Shown here one piece after another: positions 48,501 through 57,146 of a DNA stretch of 64,000 bases (its first letter is position 1; the number at the start of each line of letters is the position of its first letter). The notes below the pieces were generated by a model. The model was not told where the DNA came from. It saw nothing but the letters and a program-made list of their open reading frames with translations, and made no database searches. This stretch comes from Nitratireductor sp. (GTDB lineage: Bacteria; Pseudomonadota; Alphaproteobacteria; Rhizobiales; Rhizobiaceae): positions 1,746,757 to 1,810,756 of the forward strand of contig NZ_CP051236.1 of assembly GCF_017794765.1 (NCBI RefSeq), written 5' to 3'. Both the position numbers and the translations under genes were made by a program.

Positions 48501-49049
48501 GAGGACGTGATCGAGGCCATTCGCAAACTGCGCCACGCGATCCAAAATCTGAACAGGGAAGGGCGCGAGCGTTTGCTGGCCGCCTTTGATGTGGTCAATG
48601 AACAGTTCCAGCGACTGTTCACGCATCTCTTCGGCGGCGGCACGGCAGAACTGCAGTTGATCGAATCAGATGATCCGCTCGAGGCGGGACTTGAAATCCT
48701 CGCCCGCCCCCCAGGCAAGCGTCCTCAGACGATGACGCTTCTGTCAGGCGGTGAACAGGCACTCACCGCGATGGCATTGATATTTGCCGTGTTTCTGACC
48801 AATCCTGCCCCAATCTGCGTGCTGGACGAGGTGGATGCGCCGCTCGACGATCATAACGTCGAGCGTTTCTGCAATCTCATGGATGAAATGGCGGCATCAA
48901 CGGATACCCGCTTCGTGGTCATCACGCACAATCCCATCACCATGGCCCGCATGAACCGGCTTTTTGGGGTGACCATGGCCGAGCAGGGCATCAGCCAACT
49001 CGTCTCGGTCGATCTCGAGACCGCCGAGCGCCTGCGCGAGGCAGGCTAG
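45591..49049 (+). CDS. smc: chromosome segregation protein SMC
   Basis: The 1152-aa product has a Walker A GPNGCGKSN at 31-39 after KFTKLRLLGFKSFVEP. Long coiled coils on both sides are rich in Ala, Glu and Arg (about 160-490 and 660-1000), and a hinge lies at about 500-620 (GSDLFPAVLEQLRVERGFE). The C-terminal ABC part has LLSGGEQALTAMALIFAVFL and the Walker B VLDEVDAPLDDHN. SMC dimers bring chromosome arms together. AAGGTG precedes the ATG. The kleisin partners ScpA and ScpB are not in this window. Confidence 0.97.
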   Translation: MKFTKLRLLGFKSFVEPSEFVIENGLTGVVGPNGCGKSNLVEALRWVMGESSYKNMRASGMDDVIFSGSGTRPARNTAEVTLFLDNADRTAPAAFNDADELQVSRRIEREAGSVYRINGKEARARDVQLLFADQSTGARSPSMVGQGRIGELIQAKPQARRALLEEAAGISGLHSRRHEAELRLRAAEQNLERLDDVVSELDSQIESLKRQARQASRFKKLSAEVRRAEAILLHLRWSSAKAQEAEAQSALSQATALVGENASGQMEAAKAQAIGAHKLPALRDAEAAAAAALQRLTIARTQVEEEAKRIEARMQELKKRIDQLNADVAREEQMVRDNADALARLAEEEDALKDAEDGAEGREAELQSVFETVSSDLSTAEELLSRLTAEKAEASATRQQAERAIREQADRRDRLARQIANMDAELAEIASRIAGLPDPAEKRMLVEEAAERLELAEAAVGESEERVAAAREAEQAARAPLQEARAELGRVETEAQTLRKILNAGGSDLFPAVLEQLRVERGFETALGAALGEDLDVPLDSAAPVYWGPSEIASDDPALPDGVMALASVVKAPAQLARRLAQIGVVDAEDGPRLQKKLKPGQRLVARDGALWRWDGYRASADAPTAAAQRLAQKNRLAELDGEVIEATARLRAAETALTDAEQGVKSAVEGERRAREEAREAQAALSRAREALASAEKAAGELSSRRMSLEEARGRVVEDHEEAVAATMTAEEALEGAPDLTELQAQLERQSAEVSAKRAAVAEARAAYEGLRREADGRRRRLEAIAAERRSWQSRADNADRHTAALLQRRADTEAELEVLAEAPEEVEARGRSLLSEIAKAEAVRREAADALQEAENRQTELDKRATESIQALSSAREARARAEERVTAAEERRKEAEARIQEVLNVPPHKVLAMAELEPDEAMPEIAEVERRLERLKMERERLGAVNLRAEEEQTELTERHGTIVAEREDVIEAIRKLRHAIQNLNREGRERLLAAFDVVNEQFQRLFTHLFGGGTAELQLIESDDPLEAGLEILARPPGKRPQTMTLLSGGEQALTAMALIFAVFLTNPAPICVLDEVDAPLDDHNVERFCNLMDEMAASTDTRFVVITHNPITMARMNRLFGVTMAEQGISQLVSVDLETAERLREAG

Positions 49050-49120
49050 CATCTCCTCCCGTCCGGCGGTTTCATGCAGGCAGTGCCTGCCATTCACCAG
49101 GGGCGCGGTACTCGACGAGC

Positions 49121-49465
49121 TCATGTCTCGCTCCAGACCGCCAATTCATTGCCTGCCGGGTCCATGAAATGAAAGCGGCGGCCACCGGGAAAGGAAAAGA
49201 TCGGCTTCACGATCTTGCCGCCGGCGTCCTCGACCGTCTTCAGCGTGGCCTCAAGGTTCTCGGAAAACAGAACGGGGAGCGGTTTATCTGTGCCGTCCGG
49301 ATTGCCGTCGAACCCTCCATCCAGGCCTTCGCTGAAAGCTGAATAGCCGGGACCATAGTCAGTGAACGACCACGAAAAGGCATTGGCGTAAAACGCCTTT
49401 ACGCTATCGATACTGCCGCCGCCCGCGGGCATTTCGATGTAATCGAGCTTTCCGGTCTTGCGCAT
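49121..49465 (-). CDS. VOC family protein (glyoxalase/dioxygenase fold)
   Basis: The 114-aa product has the paired beta-alpha modules of the VOC fold: KLDYIEMPAGGGS, SVKAFYANAFSW, LPVLFSENLEATLKTVEDAGG and FHFMDPAGNELAVWSE. Members bind a metal and act on small organic molecules; the reaction here is unknown. The ATG at 49465 has GGAGAG at a good spacing; an in-frame TTG lies four codons before it. It is convergent with smc and divergent from the broken DUF1810 gene. Confidence 0.87.
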   Translation of the reverse strand: MRKTGKLDYIEMPAGGGSIDSVKAFYANAFSWSFTDYGPGYSAFSEGLDGGFDGNPDGTDKPLPVLFSENLEATLKTVEDAGGKIVKPIFSFPGGRRFHFMDPAGNELAVWSET

Positions 49466-49599
49466 GGCTCTCTCCAATGTTCTTATTTTGTTCTATTCGA
49501 CATCTGGACGTTTGGCAAGGCCCGAATACCTGTTCTGGTGTGGAAGAAGGTTCATGGTGGTTGTGCGAAAAAGCATGCGGGAGGGCTGAGATCGCACTG

Positions 49600-50053
49600 G
49601 ATCCATTCAATCTGCGGCGTTTCATCAAGGCGCAGGAGGGCGTGTTTGATACGAACTCCACGAATTGCGATCCGGCCGCAAGCGAACCCACTGGATATGG
49701 TCTGTGTTTCCGCAGTTGCACGGCCTTGGCCGTTCTCGGGACGCGACCTGCTACGGCATTTCCTTCTTGCAGGAAGCACACGCCTGTCTTGCGCATCCGG
49801 TTCTGGGGCCGCAACTGCAGGAAGCGACAAGGGCGCGATGCTGAAGGCATCTGGCCAGTCTCTGGCGGCCATCCCTGGGGCTCCGGGCGATCAGAAATTC
49901 TGTTCATGCATGACACTTCTCGCGCAGGCTTCGCGAGAGGAGGACGCCCTTTTTTCCAAGGGGCTTGCACGGTGGTGTGGTGGGGCGATGGATGAGGCCA
50001 CGCTTCGCCTCACAGGGCTTTCGAAGCCGGAGCGGAAGGATGATGGCCCGTAG
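49600..50053 (+). pseudogene. DUF1810 family gene broken by two frameshifts
   Basis: Three frames together spell a DUF1810 protein. The start DPFNLRRFIKAQEGVFD is in frame 1 from 49600. LHELRSGRKRTHWIWSVFPQLHGLG and CLAHPVLGPQLQEATRA are in frame 3 from 49656. MLKASGQSLAAIPGAPGDQK and MTLLAQASREEDAL are in frame 2 from 49838. The first break is near 49654 and looks like a one-base loss. The second is at GCGCG near 49833 and looks like a 2-bp slip or one-base loss. No start codon is clear. Its 3' end overlaps the convergent AraC gene. Either it is a recent pseudogene, or the breaks are sequence errors. Confidence 0.8.
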
Positions 50054-51041
50054 CGGCAGGGCGCGATCGGGGCTGCGCGACGCGCACCGCGCCTGGTGGC
50101 TTCCCGATGATGCGCTTGAAAGCGCGACTGAATGCGGCCTGGGAACCGTATCCCAAGCGTTGCGCTGCCGTCTCTATGGGCATGCCTTCGCGGCTGATCC
50201 ACTGCGCGGCAAGCCGCATTCTCAGTTCTGTGAGATACCGGACCGGTGTCATGCCCGTGACGGCCTGGAACCGGTCTGCGAAGACGGACCGGGAACTGCC
50301 CATCTGTGCGGCCAGTTCAGCCACCGTCCAGTCACGGCCGGGATCGCGGTGAAGGGCTGCAATGACACGTCCCAGACGCGGATCGCGCAAGGCTGCCACC
50401 CAGCCGCGGGTGCCGCCGCAGCCGCATTCCACCCATGCCCGCACGATGAAGGCTGAAACCACGTCGGCGAGCCGGGCAAGAATGCCCGCAAAGCCGGCGC
50501 GATCTTCATTCGCCTCGCGCTCCATGGCATCAAGGATCGGCAGGATTTCCGGGTAGCGCTCCAACAGGGTATTGACCTGCATGACGTCTGGCATCAGGGC
50601 GACAAGCGGATGCATGCTTCCAAGGTCAAACTCCATACAGCCCGAGAAGATCAGGACATCGGGTGACTGGTCTCGCTCATTCGGGCGCGCCATGATCTCG
50701 CTGACGTCTCTGCACAGCGCTTTGGGCTGAAACTCTGTAATGCACTGACACTTCAGCTTCGGATCCGAGACAAGTGAATGCTCTCCACCGCGCGGAAGAA
50801 GGACGGCATCGCCTGTATCCAGTGCATGAAGCGCCTCACCGGGACCGCGCAGATACACCGGCCCCCGGCCCACGAAATGAAATTGAGCGCGCCCCTCAAT
50901 GGCGGGAAACCGGAGGCCAAAAGGGGGCGAGACCTGGGTGCGATTGTACTCGAGCCCATAAAGGCGCATCCCCATCAACAGGTCGCTGACCAGATCGGGA
51001 TTGGCGTGCGTCGATGAATTTTCGGCGTTTCGATCAATCAT
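50010..51041 (-). CDS. AraC family transcriptional regulator
   Basis: The 343-aa product has an N-terminal cupin-like sensor domain (FHFVGRGPVYLRGPGE, LDTGDAVLLPRGGEHSL) and a C-terminal double helix-turn-helix of about 100 residues. The latter includes WTVAELAAQMGSSRSVFADRF, GMTPVRYLTELRM, PIETAAQRLGYGSQAAFSRAFKR and GKPPGAVR. It probably controls the divergent MFS gene. The ATG at 51041 is the first before MIDRNAENSS; a huge open frame upstream is inside the MFS gene and was rejected. Its 3' end overlaps the broken DUF1810 gene. Confidence 0.93.
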   Translation of the reverse strand: MIDRNAENSSTHANPDLVSDLLMGMRLYGLEYNRTQVSPPFGLRFPAIEGRAQFHFVGRGPVYLRGPGEALHALDTGDAVLLPRGGEHSLVSDPKLKCQCITEFQPKALCRDVSEIMARPNERDQSPDVLIFSGCMEFDLGSMHPLVALMPDVMQVNTLLERYPEILPILDAMEREANEDRAGFAGILARLADVVSAFIVRAWVECGCGGTRGWVAALRDPRLGRVIAALHRDPGRDWTVAELAAQMGSSRSVFADRFQAVTGMTPVRYLTELRMRLAAQWISREGMPIETAAQRLGYGSQAAFSRAFKRIIGKPPGAVRVAQPRSRPAATGHHPSAPASKAL

Positions 51042-51071
51042 TTCGGATTTTCTGACATGGTACGTCCGAAA
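51041..51071. promoter_or_regulatory. inverted repeat between araC-type and MFS genes
   Basis: TTTCGGA (51041-51047) and TCCGAAA (51065-51071) are 7-bp arms 24 bases apart centre to centre. The left arm touches the AraC start codon, and the right arm lies 57 bases before the MFS ATG. It is a plausible site for the AraC protein, but that is inference. Confidence 0.35.
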
Positions 51072-51128
51072 AGTCCAGTCTATCTCTTTTGCACTGCACA
51101 ACAGATTGCATTTTGAAAGGACAGACAG

Positions 51129-52328
51129 ATGGACGAAGTCCCGCAGCGGACCACTGCCCAGGCCAGCCGGACGCCAGCCTGGGGAGCGGTGATTTCCATG
51201 GCGCTTGGCGTGTTTGGACTGGTGACGGCGGAGTTTCTGCCCGCAAGCCTTTTGACGCCCATGGCGCAGGAACTGGAAGTGTCGGAAGGGATGGCCGGCC
51301 AGGCGGTGACGGCCACGGCCGTGGTGGCACTGATAACGAGCCTGCTGGTTTCGGCTGCAACGCGCAACATCGACAGGCGGCACGTTCTGCTCGGCTTCAC
51401 CGTGTTGCTGATGGCCTCGAACCTCATGGTGGCTTTCGCGCCAGACATCATGGTGTTGCTTGTCGGGCGGGTTCTCCTCGGTATCGGTCTGGGTGGTTTC
51501 TGGACCATGTCGACGGCGGTCGCCATGCGGCTTGTGCCGGATGCTCTGGTGCCGAGGGCGCTGTCGATGATCGTCAGCGGCGTGGCCGCCGCCACCATCA
51601 TTGCCGCGCCCGTCGGCAGCTATGTGGGCGACATGTTCGGTTGGCGCAGTGTCTTTCTGCTGGGAACCGGGCTGGGCGCCATCACCTTTGTGGTCCAGTT
51701 TGCCACGCTGCCGAGCATGGCTCCAAATCCGGCAACCCGGCTGCGCACGCTGCTTGATGTTCTGGTGCGTCCGGGCGTTGGGCTGGGCCTCTTGTCGGCG
51801 ATGCTGGTTTTTGCCGGCCACTTCGCGTTCTTCACCTACATCAGGCCGCATCTGGAAAACATCACGGATGCAAGCATTACGGCGGTCTCGGGAATGTTGC
51901 TGGGGTTCGGTCTTGCCAATTTCCTGGGCTCGTTGTTCGGCGGCTTTCTGGTCGAGCGGAGTTTGCGCCGTACGCTGATGACCGTTCCGCTGGTGTTGAG
52001 CATTCTCGGCTTCGGGCTGATCTCGGTCGGCTCCACGCCCGCGGCCAGTGCTGTGATGATCGCTCTCTGGGGGCTTGCGTTCGGAGCTGTTCCGGTTGGC
52101 TGGTCCACCTGGTTGGCACGCACCGTACCCGATCAGGCCGAAAGTGCCGGCGGTCTGCTGGTGGCTGCCATCCAGCTTGCGATCGCCCTCGGAGCAGCCG
52201 GCGGCGGGCTGATCTTCGACACCAGCGGCGCACAGGGCGTGTTCAGTGCGGCAAGCATTGTGCTGGTGCTGGCGGCGGCGATGATCTTTGTGGGGGTTCG
52301 CCCACGAGCTGTTATTGCCACGGCGTGA
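51129..52328 (+). CDS. MFS transporter (DHA1 type)
   Basis: The 399-aa product has 12 helices and the drug:H+ antiporter-like motifs. The N-terminus holds VFGLVTAEFLPASLLTPMAQ and the motif A loop NIDRRHVLLG. Motif C-like VSGVAAATIIAAPVGSYVGDMFGWR follows, which is the pattern of NepI/arabinose efflux-type exporters. It is an inner-membrane exporter of unknown substrate. AAAGGA precedes the ATG. It is divergent from an AraC regulator, so it is probably induced by an effector that regulator senses. Confidence 0.92.
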   Translation: MDEVPQRTTAQASRTPAWGAVISMALGVFGLVTAEFLPASLLTPMAQELEVSEGMAGQAVTATAVVALITSLLVSAATRNIDRRHVLLGFTVLLMASNLMVAFAPDIMVLLVGRVLLGIGLGGFWTMSTAVAMRLVPDALVPRALSMIVSGVAAATIIAAPVGSYVGDMFGWRSVFLLGTGLGAITFVVQFATLPSMAPNPATRLRTLLDVLVRPGVGLGLLSAMLVFAGHFAFFTYIRPHLENITDASITAVSGMLLGFGLANFLGSLFGGFLVERSLRRTLMTVPLVLSILGFGLISVGSTPAASAVMIALWGLAFGAVPVGWSTWLARTVPDQAESAGGLLVAAIQLAIALGAAGGGLIFDTSGAQGVFSAASIVLVLAAAMIFVGVRPRAVIATA

Positions 52329-52353
52329 TCTTGTTGTAGCGCGGCGGCCCGGA

Positions 52354-52379
52354 CGAGGCGGTGAGCATTCGCCGCCTCG
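52354..52379 (+). terminator. hairpin after MFS gene
   Basis: CGAGGCGG with CCGCCTCG forms an 8-bp stem around a 10-base loop, 26 bases after the MFS stop, in the 243-base gap before ppdK. There is no T run, so termination is only probable. Confidence 0.45.
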
Positions 52380-52571
52380 CACCGTCTGAACGGCCCTGCC
52401 GCTCCACCTTGATATGGCCAGCCGAGAAAAAAATATTCTCTTCAATCGATAAAGCGGCGGATGGCGTGGAAGCTGGCCTTGCCTTGGCGCGCGCTGCCGC
52501 TTAACGCTGCGTCCCGAGGCCGGTGCATCATGGTTCCAGCGCCGGCAAATCGACCGGAAGGGGAATGCAGC

Positions 52572-55247
52572 ATGACCAAGTGGGTCTATGTGTTTGGCGA
52601 TGGGCGTGCCGAAGGCAGCGCGGGCGACAAAAATCTGCTCGGCGGCAAGGGCGCAAACCTGGCGGAGATGTGCAGCCTGGGGCTGCCGGTACCGCCCGGC
52701 TTTACGATCACCACCGAACTCTGCTCCCACTATTATGCCAATGGCCGTACCTATCCGGACGAACTGAAAACACAGGTTGAGGCGGCTCTTCAAGAGGTGG
52801 GGCGGGTTGCCGGCCGCCGTTTCGGCGATCCGCGCCAACCGCTTCTGGTTTCCGTTCGCTCAGGCGCGCGTGCTTCGATGCCCGGAATGATGGACACGGT
52901 GCTCAACCTCGGCCTGAACGATGCGACAGTTGAAGCAATTGCCGCGGAGGCGGGAGATGCGCGCTTCGCCTATGACAGCTACCGCCGGTTTATTCAGATG
53001 TACTGCAACGTGGTGCTCGGGCTCGACCATGATGTCTTCGAGGAAATTCTCGAAGAAGAAAAAGCGCGGCTCGGCTATGAGGTCGACACCGAATTTTCCG
53101 CCGGGGACTGGCAGAATGTGATTGTGCTCTACAAGGGGCGGATCGAGATCGAACTGGGGGCACCGTTTCCGCAGGATCCGCATGAGCAGCTCTGGGGCGC
53201 GGTCGGCGCAGTTTTTTCATCATGGATGAACCCGCGCGCGGTGACGTATCGCCGGCTGCATGACATTCCAGAGAGCTGGGGCACGGCGGTTAACGTGCAG
53301 GCCATGGTGTTTGGCAACCGGGGTGAGGATTCGGCGACCGGTGTGGCGTTCACGCGTGATCCCTCCACCGGCGAAAAAGCGCTCTATGGAGAGTTTCTCG
53401 TCAATGCGCAGGGCGAGGACGTTGTGGCCGGCATCCGCACGCCGCAAAACATCACCGAGGCGGCACGGCTCGCCGCTGGCTCCGACAAGCCTTCGCTGGA
53501 AAAGCTGATGCCAGAGGCGTTCGCGGCCTTCATCCAGATCGCCGACACGCTCGAGCGGCATTACCGCGACATGCAGGATCTGGAATTCACCATCGAGCGT
53601 GGCAAATTATGGATGTTGCAGACCCGCTCGGGAAAGCGCACGGCCAGCGCCGCTCTCAAGGTTGCGGTCGACATGGCCAATGAGGGGCTCATAACGAAAG
53701 AAGAGGCGGTGGCGCGCATCGATGCTGCATCGCTCGACCAGCTTCTGCATCCCACCATCGACCCCTCCGCCCCGCGCGACATCATCGGCATGGGCCTGCC
53801 GGCGTCCCCGGGGGCTGCAACAGGCGAAATCGTGTTTTCCTCGGAAGCTGCCGAAGAAGCCAAGGCCGAAGGCCGCAGGGTGATCCTGGTGCGGGTGGAA
53901 ACGAGCCCGGAAGACATTCACGGCATGCATGCCGCAGAAGGCATTCTAACCACGCGTGGCGGCATGACGAGCCACGCGGCGGTGGTCGCGCGCGGTATGG
54001 GAAAGCCCTGTGTCTCGGGCGCCGGCTCCCTTCGCGTGGACCACAAGAAGGGTGTCCTCCTGGCCATGGGGCAAACGTTCAAGGCCGGCGATGTCATCAC
54101 CATTGACGGCGCGACGGGACAGGTTCTGAAAGGCTCCGTACCCATGCTGCAGCCGGAGCTTTCTGGTGATTTCTCCACCATCATGGGCTGGGCGGACGAG
54201 GTGCGGCGCATGCGGGTGCGTGCCAATGCCGAAACGCCGGCCGATGCCCGTACCGCAAGGTCCTTTGGGGCGGAAGGCATCGGTCTTTGCCGCACCGAAC
54301 ACATGTTCTTTGACGATGGCCGCATCCTTGCGATGCGCGAGATGATTCTGGCCGACAGCGAGACCGATCGCCGGGCGGCACTCGCCAAGCTGCTGCCCAT
54401 GCAGCGGTCGGACTTTATTGAACTCTTCGAGGTGATGGCGGGGCTTCCCGTTACCATCCGTCTGCTCGACCCGCCACTGCACGAGTTCCTGCCCAAAACC
54501 GAGGAAGAAATCGCCGAGGTGGCAGAGGCAATGGGTGTTTCGGCAGACAGGCTGCGCCAGCGGACCGAAGCGCTGCACGAATTCAACCCGATGCTCGGCC
54601 ATCGAGGCTGCCGGCTTGCGATTTCCTACCCGGAAATAGCAGAGATGCAGGCACGCGCGATCTTCGAGGCGGCTGCAGATGCGGCCGAAAAGGCCGGTAA
54701 GCCTGTGGTGCCCGAGATCATGGTGCCCCTTGTGGGCATCTCCGCAGAGTTGACCTTTGTGAAGGATCGTATCGATGCGGTGGCGAAGACGGTCATGGGA
54801 GAGCGGGGCGTAACGTTCGATTATCTCGTGGGGACGATGATCGAATTGCCGCGTGCCGCTCTCAGAGCGGGCGAAATTGCCGCCAGCGCAGAGTTCTTTT
54901 CCTTCGGGACCAACGATCTCACCCAAACCACGTTCGGCATCTCCCGGGACGACGCTGCCTCATTCCTGGAGACCTACCGTACGCGCGGCATCATCGAGCA
55001 GGATCCGTTCGTTTCTCTGGACGTCGACGGTGTTGGCGAGCTGGTGCGGATTGCCTCCGCCAAGGGGCGGGAGGCCCGCTCTGAAATCAAGCTTGGCATC
55101 TGTGGGGAACACGGGGGCGATCCCGCTTCGATCCGCTTCTGCGAGAGCGTAGGGCTCGATTACGTATCGTGCTCGCCCTTCCGCGTTCCAATTGCCAGAC
55201 TGGCCGCAGCTCAGGCTGCGATCAGTGAAACCAGGGCGAGTGCCTAG
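52572..55247 (+). CDS. ppdK: pyruvate, phosphate dikinase
   Basis: The 891-aa product has an N-terminal nucleotide-binding part (GGKGANLAEMCSLGLPVPPG, SVRSGARASMPGMMDTVLNLG). The phospho-His swivel domain is GGMTSHAAVVARGMGKPCVSG, and the C-terminal PEP/pyruvate barrel has GIGLCRTEHMFF, GTNDLTQTTFG and GICGEHGGDP with the catalytic Cys. It interconverts pyruvate, ATP and phosphate with PEP, AMP and pyrophosphate. The ATG at 52572 follows AAGGGGA. The open frame upstream is not family-like. Its stop overlaps the convergent DUF427 stop by four bases. Confidence 0.97.
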   Translation: MTKWVYVFGDGRAEGSAGDKNLLGGKGANLAEMCSLGLPVPPGFTITTELCSHYYANGRTYPDELKTQVEAALQEVGRVAGRRFGDPRQPLLVSVRSGARASMPGMMDTVLNLGLNDATVEAIAAEAGDARFAYDSYRRFIQMYCNVVLGLDHDVFEEILEEEKARLGYEVDTEFSAGDWQNVIVLYKGRIEIELGAPFPQDPHEQLWGAVGAVFSSWMNPRAVTYRRLHDIPESWGTAVNVQAMVFGNRGEDSATGVAFTRDPSTGEKALYGEFLVNAQGEDVVAGIRTPQNITEAARLAAGSDKPSLEKLMPEAFAAFIQIADTLERHYRDMQDLEFTIERGKLWMLQTRSGKRTASAALKVAVDMANEGLITKEEAVARIDAASLDQLLHPTIDPSAPRDIIGMGLPASPGAATGEIVFSSEAAEEAKAEGRRVILVRVETSPEDIHGMHAAEGILTTRGGMTSHAAVVARGMGKPCVSGAGSLRVDHKKGVLLAMGQTFKAGDVITIDGATGQVLKGSVPMLQPELSGDFSTIMGWADEVRRMRVRANAETPADARTARSFGAEGIGLCRTEHMFFDDGRILAMREMILADSETDRRAALAKLLPMQRSDFIELFEVMAGLPVTIRLLDPPLHEFLPKTEEEIAEVAEAMGVSADRLRQRTEALHEFNPMLGHRGCRLAISYPEIAEMQARAIFEAAADAAEKAGKPVVPEIMVPLVGISAELTFVKDRIDAVAKTVMGERGVTFDYLVGTMIELPRAALRAGEIAASAEFFSFGTNDLTQTTFGISRDDAASFLETYRTRGIIEQDPFVSLDVDGVGELVRIASAKGREARSEIKLGICGEHGGDPASIRFCESVGLDYVSCSPFRVPIARLAAAQAAISETRASA

Positions 55248-55627
55248 CGTTCTTCAATATCAACGAGCTCGGCGTAAAACGCGCCGTGCTCCTTGATTTC
55301 CAGAGCTTCGTCATAGGGGTCTGGATAAGCCCACATGATGTCTCCGCCCGGTCTTCCAGCACCGGTCAGCCGCCAATAGGTGGCGTCGCCCTTGTAGGGG
55401 GAGTGGGCTCTGGTCCGGGTTTGTTCGAGGCACGCAAAATTGATGTCTGCGAACGGAATGTAGAGCACGTCCCGGCACCCGGTCTCGCGCAGGATCTTCG
55501 CGGCTTCCGTCACTGCTATTTCAAGCTCATCCGCTTTCACGCAGACCGTCTTGTCATGCGGGGCGATGGTCATGCGCTTGTTGGGATTGCGCCGGAAACC
55601 GGGGGCTGGATTTTTGTTTTCCGTCAT
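55244..55627 (-). CDS. DUF427 domain-containing protein
   Basis: The 127-aa product is mainly beta-strands and shows the family pattern: DKTVCVKADELEIAVTEAAKIL, DVLYIPFADINFACLE, HSPYKGDATYWRLTG then WAYPDPYDEALEIKEHGAFY. The function is not known, and it is probably cytosolic. The ATG at 55627 has GGAG upstream at a spacing of eight; a GTG three codons before is less likely. It is convergent with ppdK. Confidence 0.88.
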   Translation of the reverse strand: MTENKNPAPGFRRNPNKRMTIAPHDKTVCVKADELEIAVTEAAKILRETGCRDVLYIPFADINFACLEQTRTRAHSPYKGDATYWRLTGAGRPGGDIMWAYPDPYDEALEIKEHGAFYAELVDIEER

Positions 55628-55713
55628 GGCGTACACTCCGTTGCAGAGGCAACGCGACGGTATCCCGCCGGTTCCTCGCCAAGGAGTAACGCCTTGTTAC
55701 GTGATGTGCTGCA

Positions 55714-56076
55714 TCACTGCACGCCATCCAGCGTTGTCATCAAGCCAGCATAGGCAGTGACGATCCGAGCCACCGGCAACTCACTTGTCTCAATGTCTTC
55801 GATTTCGAGCGAACCGCTACCTGTCCGTTGCACCACAAGAGCATAGGCAGCATCTCCATGCTCCTCCAGAACGACAGCGGCTACCCAGTCGCAATCATTC
55901 ATTCCGTCTAGCCGCATGTGGAAAAGCAAACGCCCGTTTGTCTGATCCAGTGCCTGTTGGACGGCACCTTCGAAGCCGAGTTCGACAAAATCCTGATGCT
56001 TGAGAGCAAGCTCCAGCTCGACCAGCTCCAACGAGTTCGAGGCGGCTTCATCGTGTTCTGGAAGCAATGTCTGCAT
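55714..56076 (-). CDS. hypothetical protein
   Basis: I do not recognise this 120-aa, acidic protein. It is predicted to be soluble and alternates helix and strand (LELVELELALKHQDFVELGF, WVAAVVLEEHGDAAYALVVQ, ARIVTAYAGLMTTLDGVQ). The ATG at 56076 has GTGAGG at a spacing of seven, and codon use looks like that of its neighbours, which supports a real gene. It shares a 278-base gap with the divergent DUF1499 gene. Confidence 0.65.
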   Translation of the reverse strand: MQTLLPEHDEAASNSLELVELELALKHQDFVELGFEGAVQQALDQTNGRLLFHMRLDGMNDCDWVAAVVLEEHGDAAYALVVQRTGSGSLEIEDIETSELPVARIVTAYAGLMTTLDGVQ

Positions 56077-56354
56077 GGCTGAACCTCACAACTTTCTTCC
56101 ACGCACTCCCTCCGCCATTGTCATTCTGCTGGTCAGCATGGCCGGAATGTGGCGTGTTATCTCCACCAAAGGAAACGCTTTGGGGAGCAGAACGTTGCAT
56201 GGGCCGATGCTTTTCAGGGAAGTTGAATCAGTTTCGCAGCCAAGTTGCGCAAGAGTCTGAAACCCCAAGGAATATACGCGAACCACATTTCGCGCGAGCC
56301 AGCATTGAGTTAAGAGGACCTATCGTCAGCCGCAAGACATGCGTGGTCCGTCAC

Positions 56355-57134
56355 ATGAACGCAATTCTGCTACCGCAACGAGCACCAGCGGCTCCATGGA
56401 GCCTCAGGTTTGCAATATTCGCCGCGGTGCTTCTTGTCGTATCGGGAACCGGACACAGGTTTGGGCTGGTGGAGACGGTTCCGTTTTTCTGGCTGCTCGG
56501 ACTTTCCGGTGTGCTCGCCTTCGCCGGTTTGGCGCTCGGTGCGATCGCGCTGGTCCAGATATGGGAGCACGGTTCGTCGGGTGCGTCGATTGCGAGCGCT
56601 GGCATACTGGTCGCCGCCATTGCACTGATCCCTTACGGGGTGTCGGGGCTTCGTCTTGTGGGCCATCCGAGGCTGGTCGACATCTCCACCGACCTCGAAA
56701 ACCCTCCAGAAATGCCGTTGGCAGCGGCTGCGCGCAGCGGGCTTATGAACCCGGTTGCAAATATCTCTCAGGAGGACCGTGCGCTACAGGAAGAAGGCTA
56801 TCCTGAAGTCGCCGGACGCCGTTATGAGCACACGGCTGACAAGGTTGTCGAGGTGGTGCGTTCCATGATGCAGGACAGGGGGTGGCAGCCCCGTGGGGCG
56901 GAAGGCCAGCAGCTCGCCGGTGGCAGTGTCACACTGGAGGGGGTGGCTCACTCCTTCATTATGGGATTTCCGGCAGACGTCGCGATCCGGATAGAAGATG
57001 ATCAGACGGCTACTTTTGTCGATATGCGCTCCGCATCGCGCTACGCACGTCACGATCTGGGGGACAATGCTGCTCGCATTCAGCGGTTTCTCAAAGAGCT
57101 CGATGACAGAATGACATTGCTGGCGGCGATTTAG
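56355..57134 (+). CDS. DUF1499 domain-containing membrane protein
   Basis: The 259-aa product has three N-terminal helices (about 17-38, 45-75, 85-105). The DUF1499 domain lies on the C-terminal side: DISTDLENPPEMPLA then VVEVVRSMMQDRGW and IRIEDDQTATFVDMRSASRYARHDLG. The function is unknown. The ATG at 56355 is chosen because it lies just before the first helix, though no strong ribosome site is seen; the open frame begins at 56067. It is convergent with the MBL hydrolase gene, 12 bases away. Confidence 0.85.
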   Translation: MNAILLPQRAPAAPWSLRFAIFAAVLLVVSGTGHRFGLVETVPFFWLLGLSGVLAFAGLALGAIALVQIWEHGSSGASIASAGILVAAIALIPYGVSGLRLVGHPRLVDISTDLENPPEMPLAAAARSGLMNPVANISQEDRALQEEGYPEVAGRRYEHTADKVVEVVRSMMQDRGWQPRGAEGQQLAGGSVTLEGVAHSFIMGFPADVAIRIEDDQTATFVDMRSASRYARHDLGDNAARIQRFLKELDDRMTLLAAI

Positions 57135-57146
57135 CCAGAGACAGAA

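Noticed and set aside
49076..49090. Palindrome GCAGGCA-G-TGCCTGC in the smc/VOC gap
   Set aside because: It has a one-base centre, so it cannot form a normal hairpin, and it is a single copy with no clear role; it may be chance in GC-rich DNA.
51042..52838. Extension of the AraC frame upstream through the MFS gene and into ppdK
   Set aside because: The extra part is antisense to the MFS gene and its sequence is low in complexity and unlike any AraC protein; a start at 51041 fits.
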